Shown one piece after another: positions 7,919 through 16,230 of a DNA stretch of 64,000 nucleotides (within the stretch, counting starts at the first letter, position 1; each line of letters begins with the position of its first letter). Source of the DNA: Pseudomonas benzenivorans (GTDB taxonomy: Bacteria; Pseudomonadota; Gammaproteobacteria; Pseudomonadales; Pseudomonadaceae). The stretch is taken from NCBI RefSeq assembly GCF_033547155.1, contig NZ_CP137892.1, positions 1,302,001 through 1,366,000 of the forward strand. The letters are read 5' to 3'. The translations under genes were made by a program, and so were the position numbers. The notes under the pieces are model-generated. The model worked only from the letters and a program-made list of their open reading frames with translations. It was not told where the DNA came from and did not search any database.

Positions 7919-9331
7919 ATGTTCAAGACCTGGCTCTGTGTGGTCTGCGGCCTGATCTACGACGAGGCCCTCGGCTGGCCGGATGACGGCATCCAGGCCG
8001 GCACCCGCTGGGAAGACGTGCCGGCGGACTGGAAGTGCCCCGAGTGCAAAGTCGGCAAGGAAGATTTCGAGATGCTCGACATCAGCCCTGTGGTCGCCGC
8101 GGCCTCGGCCGCCGCCAGCGCGCCGCTACCGGTGCCGCAGCCGGCGGCGAAGGCCGCAGTGCCGGCCGCTGAGCCGCGCCAGCCGATCGTCATCATCGGC
8201 AGCGGTTATGCCGGTTATGGCCTGGCCCAGGCCCTGCGCCGCGCCGACCCCCAGGTCGAGATCCGCGTGCTGACCCGCGAGTCCGGTCACCTCTACTCCA
8301 AGCCGGCGCTGTCCATCGGCCTGGCCCAGGGCAAGAGCGCCGAGGCCCTGGCCGGCGAGTCGGCCCTGGCCATCGAGAAGCGCCTGAAGATCCGCGTCTA
8401 TACCCATTGCGAGGTCGAGCGCATCGACCCCGTGGCACGGCGCCTGCACACCAACATCGGCGAGATGGAGTACGGCCAGCTGGTGCTGGCCAGCGGCGCG
8501 GCGCCGATCCGCCTGCCGATCGAGGGCGACGGCGCGGCGCTGCTCAGCGTCAACAACCTGCACGACTACCGCAGCTTCCGCGAGCGTCTGGTCGGTGTGC
8601 GCCGGGTGGCGATCCTCGGCGACGGCCTGATTGGCTGCGAGTTCGCCAACGACCTGGCCGCGAGTGGGTTTGCAGTCAGCGTTATCGGCCTCGGCCAGTG
8701 GCCGATGGAGCGCCTGCTGCCGGTCGAGGCCGGTCGCCAGTTGCAGACCGCCCTGGCTGAGCTGGGTGTGCGCTGGCACCTGCAGAACACCGTGCAGCGC
8801 ATCGACTCGGCCGAGCAGGGCTATCGCCTGACCCTCGCCGATGGCCAAAACCTGCAAGCCGATCTGCTGTTGTCCGCCGTCGGCCTGCGTCCCAACCTGA
8901 GTCTCGCCGAAAGCGCCGGGCTCGCGGTGGGCCGCGGCATCCAGGTGGACGCCCAGCTGCAGTGCTCGCAGCCGGGCATCTACGCCCTCGGCGACTGCAT
9001 CGAGATCGACGGCCAGCTGCTGCCGTACCTGGCGCCGATCAACCAGGGCATTCAGGCGCTCACCAAGACCCTGCTCGGTACGCCGACTGCGGTCAGCTAC
9101 CCGCTGATGCCGGTGACGGTGAAGACCCCGGCCGCGCCGCTGTGCCTGCTGCCGCCGGCCGTCGGCGTGGCCGGCGAATGGCGCTGCACGGCCACCGACG
9201 ACGGCCTCAGTGCCGGTTATTACGATGCCGAGGGGGCGCTGCGCGGCTTCGTCCTGCTCGGCCGGCAAGCCCAAGTGCAGCGCAATGCCTGGCTGCAGTC
9301 CTGTCAGAACGCTCAATCGGCCGTGGCCTGA
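7919..9331 (+). CDS. Rubredoxin fused to an FAD/NAD-dependent rubredoxin reductase
   Basis: 470 residues in two parts. Residues 1-55 form a rubredoxin with iron ligands C7, C10, C40 and C43. An Ala/Pro-rich linker (about 58-88) leads to a pyridine nucleotide-disulphide oxidoreductase fold with the FAD motif GSGYAG at 94-99, a second dinucleotide motif GDGLIG at 234-239 and a C-terminal YALGDC FAD segment. In Pseudomonas, rubredoxin and its reductase are usually separate proteins serving alkane hydroxylases. Here both are in one chain, 5 bases downstream of the aldehyde dehydrogenase gene in the Rieske operon. The simplest reading is an electron supply from NAD(P)H to the Rieske oxygenase. No redox partner can be proven from sequence. 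Confidence 0.88.
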   Translation: MFKTWLCVVCGLIYDEALGWPDDGIQAGTRWEDVPADWKCPECKVGKEDFEMLDISPVVAAASAAASAPLPVPQPAAKAAVPAAEPRQPIVIIGSGYAGYGLAQALRRADPQVEIRVLTRESGHLYSKPALSIGLAQGKSAEALAGESALAIEKRLKIRVYTHCEVERIDPVARRLHTNIGEMEYGQLVLASGAAPIRLPIEGDGAALLSVNNLHDYRSFRERLVGVRRVAILGDGLIGCEFANDLAASGFAVSVIGLGQWPMERLLPVEAGRQLQTALAELGVRWHLQNTVQRIDSAEQGYRLTLADGQNLQADLLLSAVGLRPNLSLAESAGLAVGRGIQVDAQLQCSQPGIYALGDCIEIDGQLLPYLAPINQGIQALTKTLLGTPTAVSYPLMPVTVKTPAAPLCLLPPAVGVAGEWRCTATDDGLSAGYYDAEGALRGFVLLGRQAQVQRNAWLQSCQNAQSAVA

Positions 9332-9341
9332 GGGTGGAAAC

Positions 9342-10670
9342 ATGAGCAAGACCGTCAATCTGCCCCACGACGACGCCAGCTGCGGCTGGTATGCCGCGCT
9401 GCCCGCCGCCCAGCCCGCCACCCGCCTGCAGGGCGAGCAGCGCGCCGACTACGCGGTGATCGGCGCCGGCTTCGCCGGCCTGGCGGCCGCGCGTCGTCTG
9501 GCCGAGCACCACCCCGAGGCGCGCATCCTGCTGGTCGATGCCCAGCGCGTCGCCCAGGGCGCCTCGGGGCGCAACTCCGGCTTCGTCATCGACCTGCCGC
9601 ACAAGTTCGCCCTGGAGCACCCGGACCCGGCGCACAAGCAGCGCCTGCTGGCGCTCAACCGCGCCGCCATCGCCCAGCTGCAGGGGCTGATCCAGGCCCA
9701 CGGCATCGACTGCCAGTGGTCCCATGCCGGCAAGTACCAGGGCGCCGTGGGCCCGCGCGGCATGGCCTACCTGGAGCATTTCGAGAAGCTGATGAAGGAC
9801 CTCGGCGAGCCCTTCGACTGGGTCGAACGCGGCGCGCTGGCCAAGGTGCTGGGCACCGGCCACTACAGCGGGGCGATCTACACCCCCGGTTGCTACCTGA
9901 TGCAGCCGGCCGCCCTGGTCAGCGGCCTGGGCCGTTCGCTGCCGGACAATGTCGAGTTGCTCGAGGAGTCGCCGATCCAGCGCCTGGAGCGCGACGGCCA
10001 GGGCGGTTGGATCCTCCACGGCAGCGCCGGGCGCATCCGCACCGCGCGCCTGCTGCTGGGCACCAGCATCTTCACCCAGGAGTTCGGCTACCTGCGCAAC
10101 CGCCTGCTGCCGGTGATGACCTTCGCCAGCTGGACCCGGCCGCTGACCGACAGCGAGCTGCAGGTCTACGGCGGCCAGCTGGACTGGGGCCTGACCCCGG
10201 CCGACCACGCCGGCACCACGGTGCGCATGACCCAGGACCGCCGCCTGATCATCCGCAACACCTACAAGCACGTGCCCAAGTACGGCAAGAGCACCAGCGA
10301 CGCGATGCGCGAGTCGGTGCGCAGCGATCATCGCAAGGCCTTCCTGGCGCGCTTCCCGCAGCTGGCCAACGTGCCCTTCAGCCACACCTGGGGCGGCGTC
10401 TACGCCATCTCGCGCAACTTCACCAACTTCTTCGGCGAGCTGGAGCCGGGGGTGTTCGCCTCGGCCTGCGACAACGGCGTCGGCGCGGCCTGGGGCACCA
10501 TCTCCGGCACCCTGCTGGCGGACCTGGCGGTGGGCGCCGACTCGGCGCAGCTGCGCGACATCCAGGCGGTCACCGGCATGCCGTCGCTGAATCCGCCGGA
10601 ACCCTTCCTCGGCCTGGGCGTGCGCTCGCGCATTCGCCTGGCGGCCTGGAACAGTCGGAGCGAGCTATGA
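9342..10670 (+). CDS. FAD-dependent amine oxidoreductase (DadA/PuuB-like)
   Basis: 442-residue member of the D-amino-acid-oxidase superfamily (DAO fold). The N-terminal dinucleotide motif is GAGFAG at 41-46, and RNSGFV follows near residue 80, as in gamma-glutamylputrescine oxidase-like proteins. A C-terminal segment HTWGGVYAISRN and CDNGVGAAWG contributes to the flavin pocket. The ATG at 9342 has a purine-rich GGGTGGAAA upstream, 10 bases after the previous gene, and its stop overlaps the next start (ATGA). Such enzymes oxidise secondary or N-methylated amines to an imine or aldehyde. In this operon it could remove a methyl group or split the carbon skeleton of a partly demethylated intermediate. 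Confidence 0.82.
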   Translation: MSKTVNLPHDDASCGWYAALPAAQPATRLQGEQRADYAVIGAGFAGLAAARRLAEHHPEARILLVDAQRVAQGASGRNSGFVIDLPHKFALEHPDPAHKQRLLALNRAAIAQLQGLIQAHGIDCQWSHAGKYQGAVGPRGMAYLEHFEKLMKDLGEPFDWVERGALAKVLGTGHYSGAIYTPGCYLMQPAALVSGLGRSLPDNVELLEESPIQRLERDGQGGWILHGSAGRIRTARLLLGTSIFTQEFGYLRNRLLPVMTFASWTRPLTDSELQVYGGQLDWGLTPADHAGTTVRMTQDRRLIIRNTYKHVPKYGKSTSDAMRESVRSDHRKAFLARFPQLANVPFSHTWGGVYAISRNFTNFFGELEPGVFASACDNGVGAAWGTISGTLLADLAVGADSAQLRDIQAVTGMPSLNPPEPFLGLGVRSRIRLAAWNSRSEL

Positions 10671-11038
10671 GTCAGGTCGTTTCCGGGAAGGGCCCGGTGC
10701 TGCTGGTCGATCATCATGACCTGGATTTCGTCCCCCGCGGCGGGCCGCCCGGCGCCGCCTTCGTGGCCCGGGCGATCAGCAACGAGGTGTCGCCCAATAT
10801 CGGCATCGGCTTCGCCCGCTGGGAGGGCGCCGAGGTGGCCTGGACCCTGCTGTACGACGAGGTGATCTTCGTCATCCAGGGCTGCTTCGAGCTTCAGGCC
10901 AACGGCCAGCTGTACCGGGTCGAGCCGGGCCAGCTGCTATGGATTCCCGAGGGCACCGAGCTGGTCTACGGCGGCCATGCGCTGTTCGGCTACGTGGTGC
11001 ATCCGGGGGACTGGAAGCAGCGGCACGGTCTGGCCTGA
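10667..11038 (+). CDS. Small cupin, EutQ-like
   Basis: 123 residues, a single cupin barrel with YDEVIFVIQG, then PGQLLWIPEGTEL and a terminal YVVHP. This pattern is close to the EutQ-type cupins of ethanolamine and related amine pathways. It lacks the HxH...E...H iron set of the cupin DMSP lyases DddQ and DddW, so I do not call it a lyase. Its start overlaps the stop of the FAD oxidase gene by 4 bases (ATGA), a sign of translational coupling. The role in the pathway is unknown; a substrate-binding or isomerase function is possible. Confidence 0.72.
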   Translation: MSQVVSGKGPVLLVDHHDLDFVPRGGPPGAAFVARAISNEVSPNIGIGFARWEGAEVAWTLLYDEVIFVIQGCFELQANGQLYRVEPGQLLWIPEGTELVYGGHALFGYVVHPGDWKQRHGLA

Positions 11039-11121
11039 TCCAAGGAGTAGCGCGGCATGGGTGTGTGTTTCGCGGTGATACCTGTGCGCGTGCTGCGCGT
11101 CCTCTCTGCCGAGGCCACGCC

Positions 11122-12408
11122 ATGCTCGCGCTGACCAAGGCGTTCGGCGCCCTCTACCTGGCCAGCGTGCTGATGCAGCTCGGCTCGACCCTGCTGATGA
11201 CCTACCTGGCCCTGCGCCTGAGCGCCGACGGTGTCGCCGAGTTCTGGGGCGGCGCGCTGATGGCGGCCAACTCCCTGGGCCTGGTGCTGGGCAGCAAGGT
11301 CGGCCACTGGCTGATCGAGCGGGTGGGGCATATCCGCACCTACGTGGCCTGCGCCGGGGTGATCTCGGCGGCGGTGCTGGGCCACGAGTTCAGCGCCGCG
11401 CTGCCGCTGTGGCTGCTACTGCGCTTCGTCGTCGGCCTGGCCATGATGTGCCAGCTGATGGTGCTGGAGAGCTGGCTCAACGACCGCGCCCAGAGCGATG
11501 AGCGTGGCAAGGTGCTGGGCCTGTACATGGTCGCCATCTATGTCGGCATGGTCCTCGGCCAGCTGGCCCTGAGCCTCAACGGCGACCTCGGCATCCACGC
11601 CCTGCTCGGGGTGGCCATGGCCTTCGCCCTGTGCCTGGTGCCGGTGGCCCTGACCCGCAGCAGCCACCCGGCGGCGCTGCCGTCGGCGTCGACCGATGTC
11701 CGCCTGTTCCTGCGCCGGGTGCCGCAATCGCTGGCGACCATCCTGATGTCGGGCATGATCAACGGCGCCTTCTACGGCCTGGCGGCCATCTATGCCAGCC
11801 GCCAGGGGCTGGATACGGTGCAAGTCGGCCAGTTTATGGCGGTGGTGATCGGCGCCGGCCTGCTCGCCCAGCTGCCCCTGGGCTGGCTCTCGGACCGCCT
11901 GCCGCGGGCCGCGCTGATCCGCGCGGTGGCCCTGCTGCTGATCCTCGCCTTCCTGCCGCTGGGCCTGTTCCACAGCCCCTCGTTCGCCGTGGTGCTGCTG
12001 GTCGGTGCGGTCATCGGCCTGCTGCAGTTCTGCCTCTACCCGCTGGGCGTGGCCCTGGCCAACGACAACGTCGAGGCCGAGCTGCGGGTGTCCCTGGCCG
12101 GCGTGCTGCTGGTGGCCTATGGCATCGGCGCCTGCATCGGCCCGCTGCTGGCCGGCGTCCTGATGGAGCACTTCGGCGTCTGGAGTCTGTATTACTTCTT
12201 CGCCGCCTGCGCCGCTTTGCTGGCCCTGGCGGTGAGCCAGAAGCGGGTCACCGGCGTGTACCTGCAGGCCGATGCGCCCCTGCAGCACCAGGCCACGCCG
12301 ATCGGCCTGGCCAGCGCCACCCTGCCGGCTGCGGTGCAGCCGCTCGAGGACGCCCCCGGCGCGGCCAGTCCGGAGTCGTCCGGGCCCATCGAATCAGCGA
12401 CAACCTGA
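11122..12408 (+). CDS. MFS transporter (YcaD-like)
   Basis: 428 residues with about twelve hydrophobic segments, starting MLALTKAFGALYLASVLMQL. WLSDRLPR near residue 255 matches the cytoplasmic loop motif of the major facilitator superfamily, and LESWLNDRAQSDERGKVLGLYM near residue 115 resembles YcaD-like carriers. The ATG at 11122 is chosen because upstream codons give a polar Arg-rich stretch. The C-terminal 45 residues are hydrophilic. It lies between the cupin and the DddP-like gene on the same strand with gaps of 83 and 44 bases, so it is probably part of the operon. It may export or import a pathway intermediate. Confidence 0.82.
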   Translation: MLALTKAFGALYLASVLMQLGSTLLMTYLALRLSADGVAEFWGGALMAANSLGLVLGSKVGHWLIERVGHIRTYVACAGVISAAVLGHEFSAALPLWLLLRFVVGLAMMCQLMVLESWLNDRAQSDERGKVLGLYMVAIYVGMVLGQLALSLNGDLGIHALLGVAMAFALCLVPVALTRSSHPAALPSASTDVRLFLRRVPQSLATILMSGMINGAFYGLAAIYASRQGLDTVQVGQFMAVVIGAGLLAQLPLGWLSDRLPRAALIRAVALLLILAFLPLGLFHSPSFAVVLLVGAVIGLLQFCLYPLGVALANDNVEAELRVSLAGVLLVAYGIGACIGPLLAGVLMEHFGVWSLYYFFAACAALLALAVSQKRVTGVYLQADAPLQHQATPIGLASATLPAAVQPLEDAPGAASPESSGPIESATT

Positions 12409-12452
12409 ATGCGTGCCGGCCGCCGGCCGGTGAATTGCCAGAGGAAGCCCTC

Positions 12453-13700
12453 GTGTTCGACAACAAGAATAAGTACCTGGCCGATGAGGCCGCCGCCCAG
12501 CCGCTGCGTAACCCGGTGAGCATCGAGACCCACAAGGCGGCGCGCGGCTACCGCCTGCAGCGGGTCCGCCAGCAACTGCTCAAGCAAGACTGCGCGGCCA
12601 TCCTGCTGTACGACCCGGTGAACATCCGCTATGCCACCGACACCTCGAACATGCAGGTGTGGACGCTGCACAACTTCGCCCGCTACGCCCTGGTATTTGC
12701 CGAGGGGCCGGTGGTGCTGTTCGAGTTCCACAACTGCGAACACCTACACGAGGGCAACGAGCTGCTCGACGAGATCCGCCCGGTGATCAACTGGAGTTAC
12801 TTCGGCGCCGGCTCGAGGATCTCCGAGAAGGCCGTGGCCTGGGCCGACGACATCCGCGCGGTGCTGCGCCGGCATGCCGGCGACAAGGCGCGGCTGGCGG
12901 TGGACAAGGCCGATCTGGAGGGGCTGGATCTGCTGCGCGAGCATGGCCTGTGCCTGGTCGAGGGCCACAGCCTGATGGAGGAGGCGCGCAAGGTTAAGTC
13001 GGCCGAGGAGCTGGAGCTGATGCGCTGGACCATCGCCGTGTGCGAGCGCGGCATCCGGCGCATGCACGACGAGCTGCGTCCCGGCATGACCGAGAATGAG
13101 CTGTGGGCCTGGCTGCACTACGAGAACATCCGCCACGGCGGCGAGTGGATCGAGACCCGCCTGCTGGCCTCCGGGCCGCGCACCAACCCCTGGATGCAGG
13201 AGTCCAGCGACCGGGTGATGCAGGCAGGCGAGATTATCTGCTTCGACACCGATCTGATCGGCCCCTACGGCTACTGCGCCGACATCTCCCGGGCCTGGAC
13301 GGTTGGTCACGTCGCCCCTACGGCCGAGCAGCGCAAGCTCTATCGCCTGGCCCATGAACAGGTGCAGCACAACATGAGCCTGCTGCGTCCGGGCCTGAGC
13401 CACCGCGAGTTCGTCGAGCGCTCCTGGGATATCCCGCCGGCCTACCAGCACAACCGCTACTGCTGCGTGGTGCACGGCGTCGGCCTGGCCGACGAGTACC
13501 CGGCCCTGGCGCACAAGGGTGCCGACTGGGCCAGCAGCGGCTACGACGGGGTGTTCGAAGAGAACATGGTGCTCTGCGTGGAGAGCTATATCGGCGAGCA
13601 GGGCGGTGCCGAGGGCATCAAGCTGGAACAGCAGGTGCTGATCACCGCCGACGGCTGCCAGGCGCTGTCGCGCTTTCCCTGGCAGGACGACTGGCTGTAA
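12453..13700 (+). CDS. DddP-like protein of the M24 (creatinase/prolidase) fold
   Basis: 415 residues that resemble DddP, the dimethylsulfoniopropionate lyase with a peptidase M24 fold, more than true prolidases: DPVNIRYATDTSNMQVW, GGEWIETRLLASGPR and CFDTDLIGPYG recall the DddP sequence. Metal ligands known for DddP are present at D265, D267, D277, H341, E377 and E392. The Asp assigned as catalytic base in DddP corresponds to D347 in HGVGLADE. The start is GTG at 12453 behind AGAGGAAG with a 5-base gap. AACAAGAA in codons 4-6 fits the Hfq/Crc pattern. It closes the Rieske operon and precedes a BCCT transporter gene. It may cleave DMSP or another onium acid. Substrate not proven; ectoine hydrolase is a less likely alternative. 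Confidence 0.78.
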   Translation: MFDNKNKYLADEAAAQPLRNPVSIETHKAARGYRLQRVRQQLLKQDCAAILLYDPVNIRYATDTSNMQVWTLHNFARYALVFAEGPVVLFEFHNCEHLHEGNELLDEIRPVINWSYFGAGSRISEKAVAWADDIRAVLRRHAGDKARLAVDKADLEGLDLLREHGLCLVEGHSLMEEARKVKSAEELELMRWTIAVCERGIRRMHDELRPGMTENELWAWLHYENIRHGGEWIETRLLASGPRTNPWMQESSDRVMQAGEIICFDTDLIGPYGYCADISRAWTVGHVAPTAEQRKLYRLAHEQVQHNMSLLRPGLSHREFVERSWDIPPAYQHNRYCCVVHGVGLADEYPALAHKGADWASSGYDGVFEENMVLCVESYIGEQGGAEGIKLEQQVLITADGCQALSRFPWQDDWL

Positions 13701-14055
13701 CCGTGGAGAGTCCGATTTATGTCAGTAAATGTAATGCACGCCAGGCGTCGTCCGGGTGTCGCTGAGGCGCACCTGGTGGTCGTCTTCAGCAATGCATAGT
13801 TACCAGGGTTTTCTGGATATTCCTGGCGATATCGGGGCCGTAGAGGGCGCGTGCGGGTGAGTAAAAGGCGCTCTTTTTCTATGGTCTTTTTGATGACTTA
13901 TAGTCATCAATCGCACAGATAAAATGGGTTGTCGCAGCGCCGCCGCTGTCTGACCATCGAGTCCCCGCTCACAACCTGTGGCTGCTGCCGGCTCGTCCGC
14001 AGTGCGCACAGGCGTGGATTTTCGAGACTACAAAAACAAAAGCGAGGCCCCTTGC
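13701..14055. other. Control region before the first BCCT gene
   Basis: 355 bases without a gene. It holds a perfect 21-base dyad at 13890-13910, an ATTTA-N6-TAAAT dyad at 13715-13730 with the same geometry as ATTAA-N6-TTAAT in the shared element elsewhere, and an A-rich AAAAACAA (14032-14039) near the start that fits the Hfq/Crc pattern. No terminator with a T-run is visible after the DddP-like gene. Confidence 0.55.
13890..13910. promoter_or_regulatory. Perfect 21-base dyad upstream of the first BCCT gene
   Basis: TTGATGACT, spacer TAT, AGTCATCAA: nine-base arms without a mismatch. Its size fits a dimeric regulator such as a GntR- or AraC-independent helix-turn-helix protein. A degenerate copy lies at 5049-5067. 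Confidence 0.65.
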
Positions 14056-15609
14056 ATGAGAGACATGGTCGCCGAAGGTTCGGCAACCCAGGATTTCAAC
14101 ATCCGCCTGATGGGACTGAACTTCCATCGCATCATCTTCCCCACATCGCTGCTGATCGTCCTGGCCCTGGTGCTCGGTGCGCTGAACGATCCCACGGCCT
14201 TCGGCCAGGCCCTGGAGGGGGTCAAGGGCTGGATCCTGAGCAATTGCGACGGGTTCATCATGATCATGGGCAACCTGGCCGTGCTGTTCTGCGCCGGCCT
14301 GGCCCTGTCGCCCTTCGGCAAGATTCGCCTGGGCGGCCAGGATGCCAGGCCCGAGTTCGGCCTGCTGTCCTGGTTCTCCATGCTGTTCGCCGCCGGCATG
14401 GGTGTCGGCCTGCTCTACTGGGGGGTGGCCGAGCCCGTGGCGCAGTACACCGAATGGTGGAAGACCCCGCTCAACGTGCCCAAGCAGACGCCCGAGGCGC
14501 TGCATGCGGGGATGGGCGCGACCATCTTCCACTGGGGGTTCCACCCCTGGGCGATCTACCTGACCAGCGCGCTGGTGGTGGGCTTCTTCGCCTATAACAA
14601 GGGCCTGCCGTTCTCCCTCAGCTCCGGCCTGCAGCCGCTGATTGGCAAGGCGCACAAGGGTCTGGTCGGGCATCTGGTGGACAGTTTCACCGTGGTGCTG
14701 ACGGTGTTCGGCCTGGCCACTTCCCTGGGCCTGGGCGCCATGCAGGCCACGGCCGGCATCTCCCATGTGCTGGGCATCGCCAACTCCTTCGGTCTGCAAC
14801 TGCTGTTCATCCTGCTGGTGACCGGCCTGGCCGGCTTCTCCCTGTGGCGCGGGATGGATGCCGGGGTGAAGCTGCTCAGCAATATCAATATGCTGCTGGC
14901 CCTGGGCCTGTTCCTGCTGGTGGTGGTCGGGGTGGGCGTGCTGAGCTTCTTCTCCGGCGTGCTCGACACCGCTGTCAACTTCGTCGAGTTCTTTATTCCC
15001 CTGAGCAACTGGATCGATCGTCCGGACCAGGACTGGTTCCAGGGCTGGACCGTGTTCTACTGGGCCTGGTGGTGCACCTGGGGGCCGCTGGTCGGGGTGT
15101 TCGTCGCCCGGGTCTCCCGCGGTCGTACCCTGCGGCAGATGGTGGGCGTGGTGATGGTGGTGCCGACCCTCGCGGCGATCTTCTGGTTCAGCGCCTTCGG
15201 CGGCGGCGCCATCGCCCAGGTCATCGACGGCACGGGCGCGCTGGCGGCCGGCCTGGTGGATGTCAACATGGCGATCTTCCAGTTCCTCGAAGAGCTGCCG
15301 ATGGCGGCCATCACCTCGGTGCTGGTGGTGATCCTGCTGATCATCTTCATGGTCACCTCCATGGACTCCGGTGCCCTGGTGGTCGACAACCTGGCGGCCG
15401 GCGGCGACCCGGACACCGCGCCGGTGCAGCGGGTGCTGTGGCTGGTGATGATCGCCCTGGTCACCATCACCCTGTTCGTGATCGGCGGCGATACCGCGCT
15501 CAAGGGCATCCAGGCCGGTGCCGTGGCCATGGGGCTGCCGTTCATGGCGTTGATGCTGTTGTTGATGGTCGGATTGCTCAAGGCCTTGGCCAGCGAGCCG
15601 CGGCCCTGA
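14056..15609 (+). CDS. BCCT-family betaine/carnitine/choline-type transporter 1
   Basis: 517 residues with about twelve membrane helices. The glycine-rich helix GMGVGLLYWGVAEP near residue 117 and the tryptophan box FYWAWWCTWGPLVGVF followed by ARVSRGRT near residue 335 are the BCCT signatures. The box tryptophans form the cation-pi cage for a quaternary ammonium or sulfonium group. The start at 14056 has GAGG 9 bases upstream; the ATG at 14065 is possible. N- and C-terminal extensions are short, unlike osmosensing BetP, which suggests nutrient uptake. The thiol-dioxygenase-like gene follows after 57 bases. Transported solute unknown (betaine, carnitine and DMSP are candidates). Confidence 0.9.
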   Translation: MRDMVAEGSATQDFNIRLMGLNFHRIIFPTSLLIVLALVLGALNDPTAFGQALEGVKGWILSNCDGFIMIMGNLAVLFCAGLALSPFGKIRLGGQDARPEFGLLSWFSMLFAAGMGVGLLYWGVAEPVAQYTEWWKTPLNVPKQTPEALHAGMGATIFHWGFHPWAIYLTSALVVGFFAYNKGLPFSLSSGLQPLIGKAHKGLVGHLVDSFTVVLTVFGLATSLGLGAMQATAGISHVLGIANSFGLQLLFILLVTGLAGFSLWRGMDAGVKLLSNINMLLALGLFLLVVVGVGVLSFFSGVLDTAVNFVEFFIPLSNWIDRPDQDWFQGWTVFYWAWWCTWGPLVGVFVARVSRGRTLRQMVGVVMVVPTLAAIFWFSAFGGGAIAQVIDGTGALAAGLVDVNMAIFQFLEELPMAAITSVLVVILLIIFMVTSMDSGALVVDNLAAGGDPDTAPVQRVLWLVMIALVTITLFVIGGDTALKGIQAGAVAMGLPFMALMLLLMVGLLKALASEPRP

Positions 15610-15666
15610 GCCTCAGCCTGCCGGTTATGGCGCGTATTCGCGGCCCATGGGCCCGAGGTATGAAAG

Positions 15667-16230
15667 ATGACTGCTGACAGTTACGGCCTGCAAGACTTCA
15701 TCGCCGACCTGCGGCGGATCGCCGCCGCGGCGCCGGACGAGGCGAGCCTGCTGAACGAAGTCGGCCCGCTGGCCCAGCGCGTCGTGCAGGCCCGCGATTG
15801 GCTGAGGGCCGAGATGTACCAGGCCGATGCAGAGCTGGGCTTCGGCACCACCCAACTGCACGTCGAGCCCGACCAGTCGCTGTTCGTGGTGGTCGACAGC
15901 TGGCTGCCCGGTCGCGGGGTACGTCCCCACGACCACGATACCTGGGCCGTGGTGGTGGGGGTCGAGGGCGTCGAGCACAACAGGTTCTGGCGGCGTCTGG
16001 ATGACGCCAGCCGCCCCGGCCACGCGGAGCTCGAATGCACCGGCGGGCAGCACATCGCCGCGGGCGAGGTGCTGCTCATGCCCAGCGGCAGCATCCACAG
16101 CGTGACCAACGAAACGGCGCACACCAGCCTGTCGTTCCATGTCTATGGTCGCCACCTCAACCATACCCGGCGGCGCCAGTTCGACCCGGAGGGCAACCGC
16201 GAACTGCCATTTCTGATCAGCCCTCGCTGA
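15667..16230 (+). CDS. Cupin of the thiol dioxygenase (cysteine / 3-mercaptopropionate dioxygenase) family
   Basis: 187 residues. Iron ligands H88 and H90 (HDHDTW) and H144 (SIHSVTN) are in place, and S156-x-H158-x-Y160 reproduces the Ser-His-Tyr triad of thiol dioxygenases. The ending HVYG and the spacing resemble the Pseudomonas 3-mercaptopropionate dioxygenase more than plain cupins. Such enzymes add O2 to a thiol to give a sulfinate. The gene lies 57 bases after a BCCT transporter gene and probably shares its mRNA. 3-Mercaptopropionate is an end product of successive DMSP demethylation, so the pairing is suggestive. A cysteine dioxygenase activity or another small thiol is equally possible. 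Confidence 0.7.
   Translation: MTADSYGLQDFIADLRRIAAAAPDEASLLNEVGPLAQRVVQARDWLRAEMYQADAELGFGTTQLHVEPDQSLFVVVDSWLPGRGVRPHDHDTWAVVVGVEGVEHNRFWRRLDDASRPGHAELECTGGQHIAAGEVLLMPSGSIHSVTNETAHTSLSFHVYGRHLNHTRRRQFDPEGNRELPFLISPR

Noticed and set aside
10667..11038. Cupin as a DddQ/DddW/DddL-type DMSP lyase
   Set aside because: The HxH...E...H metal pattern of those lyases is missing; the sequence is closer to EutQ.
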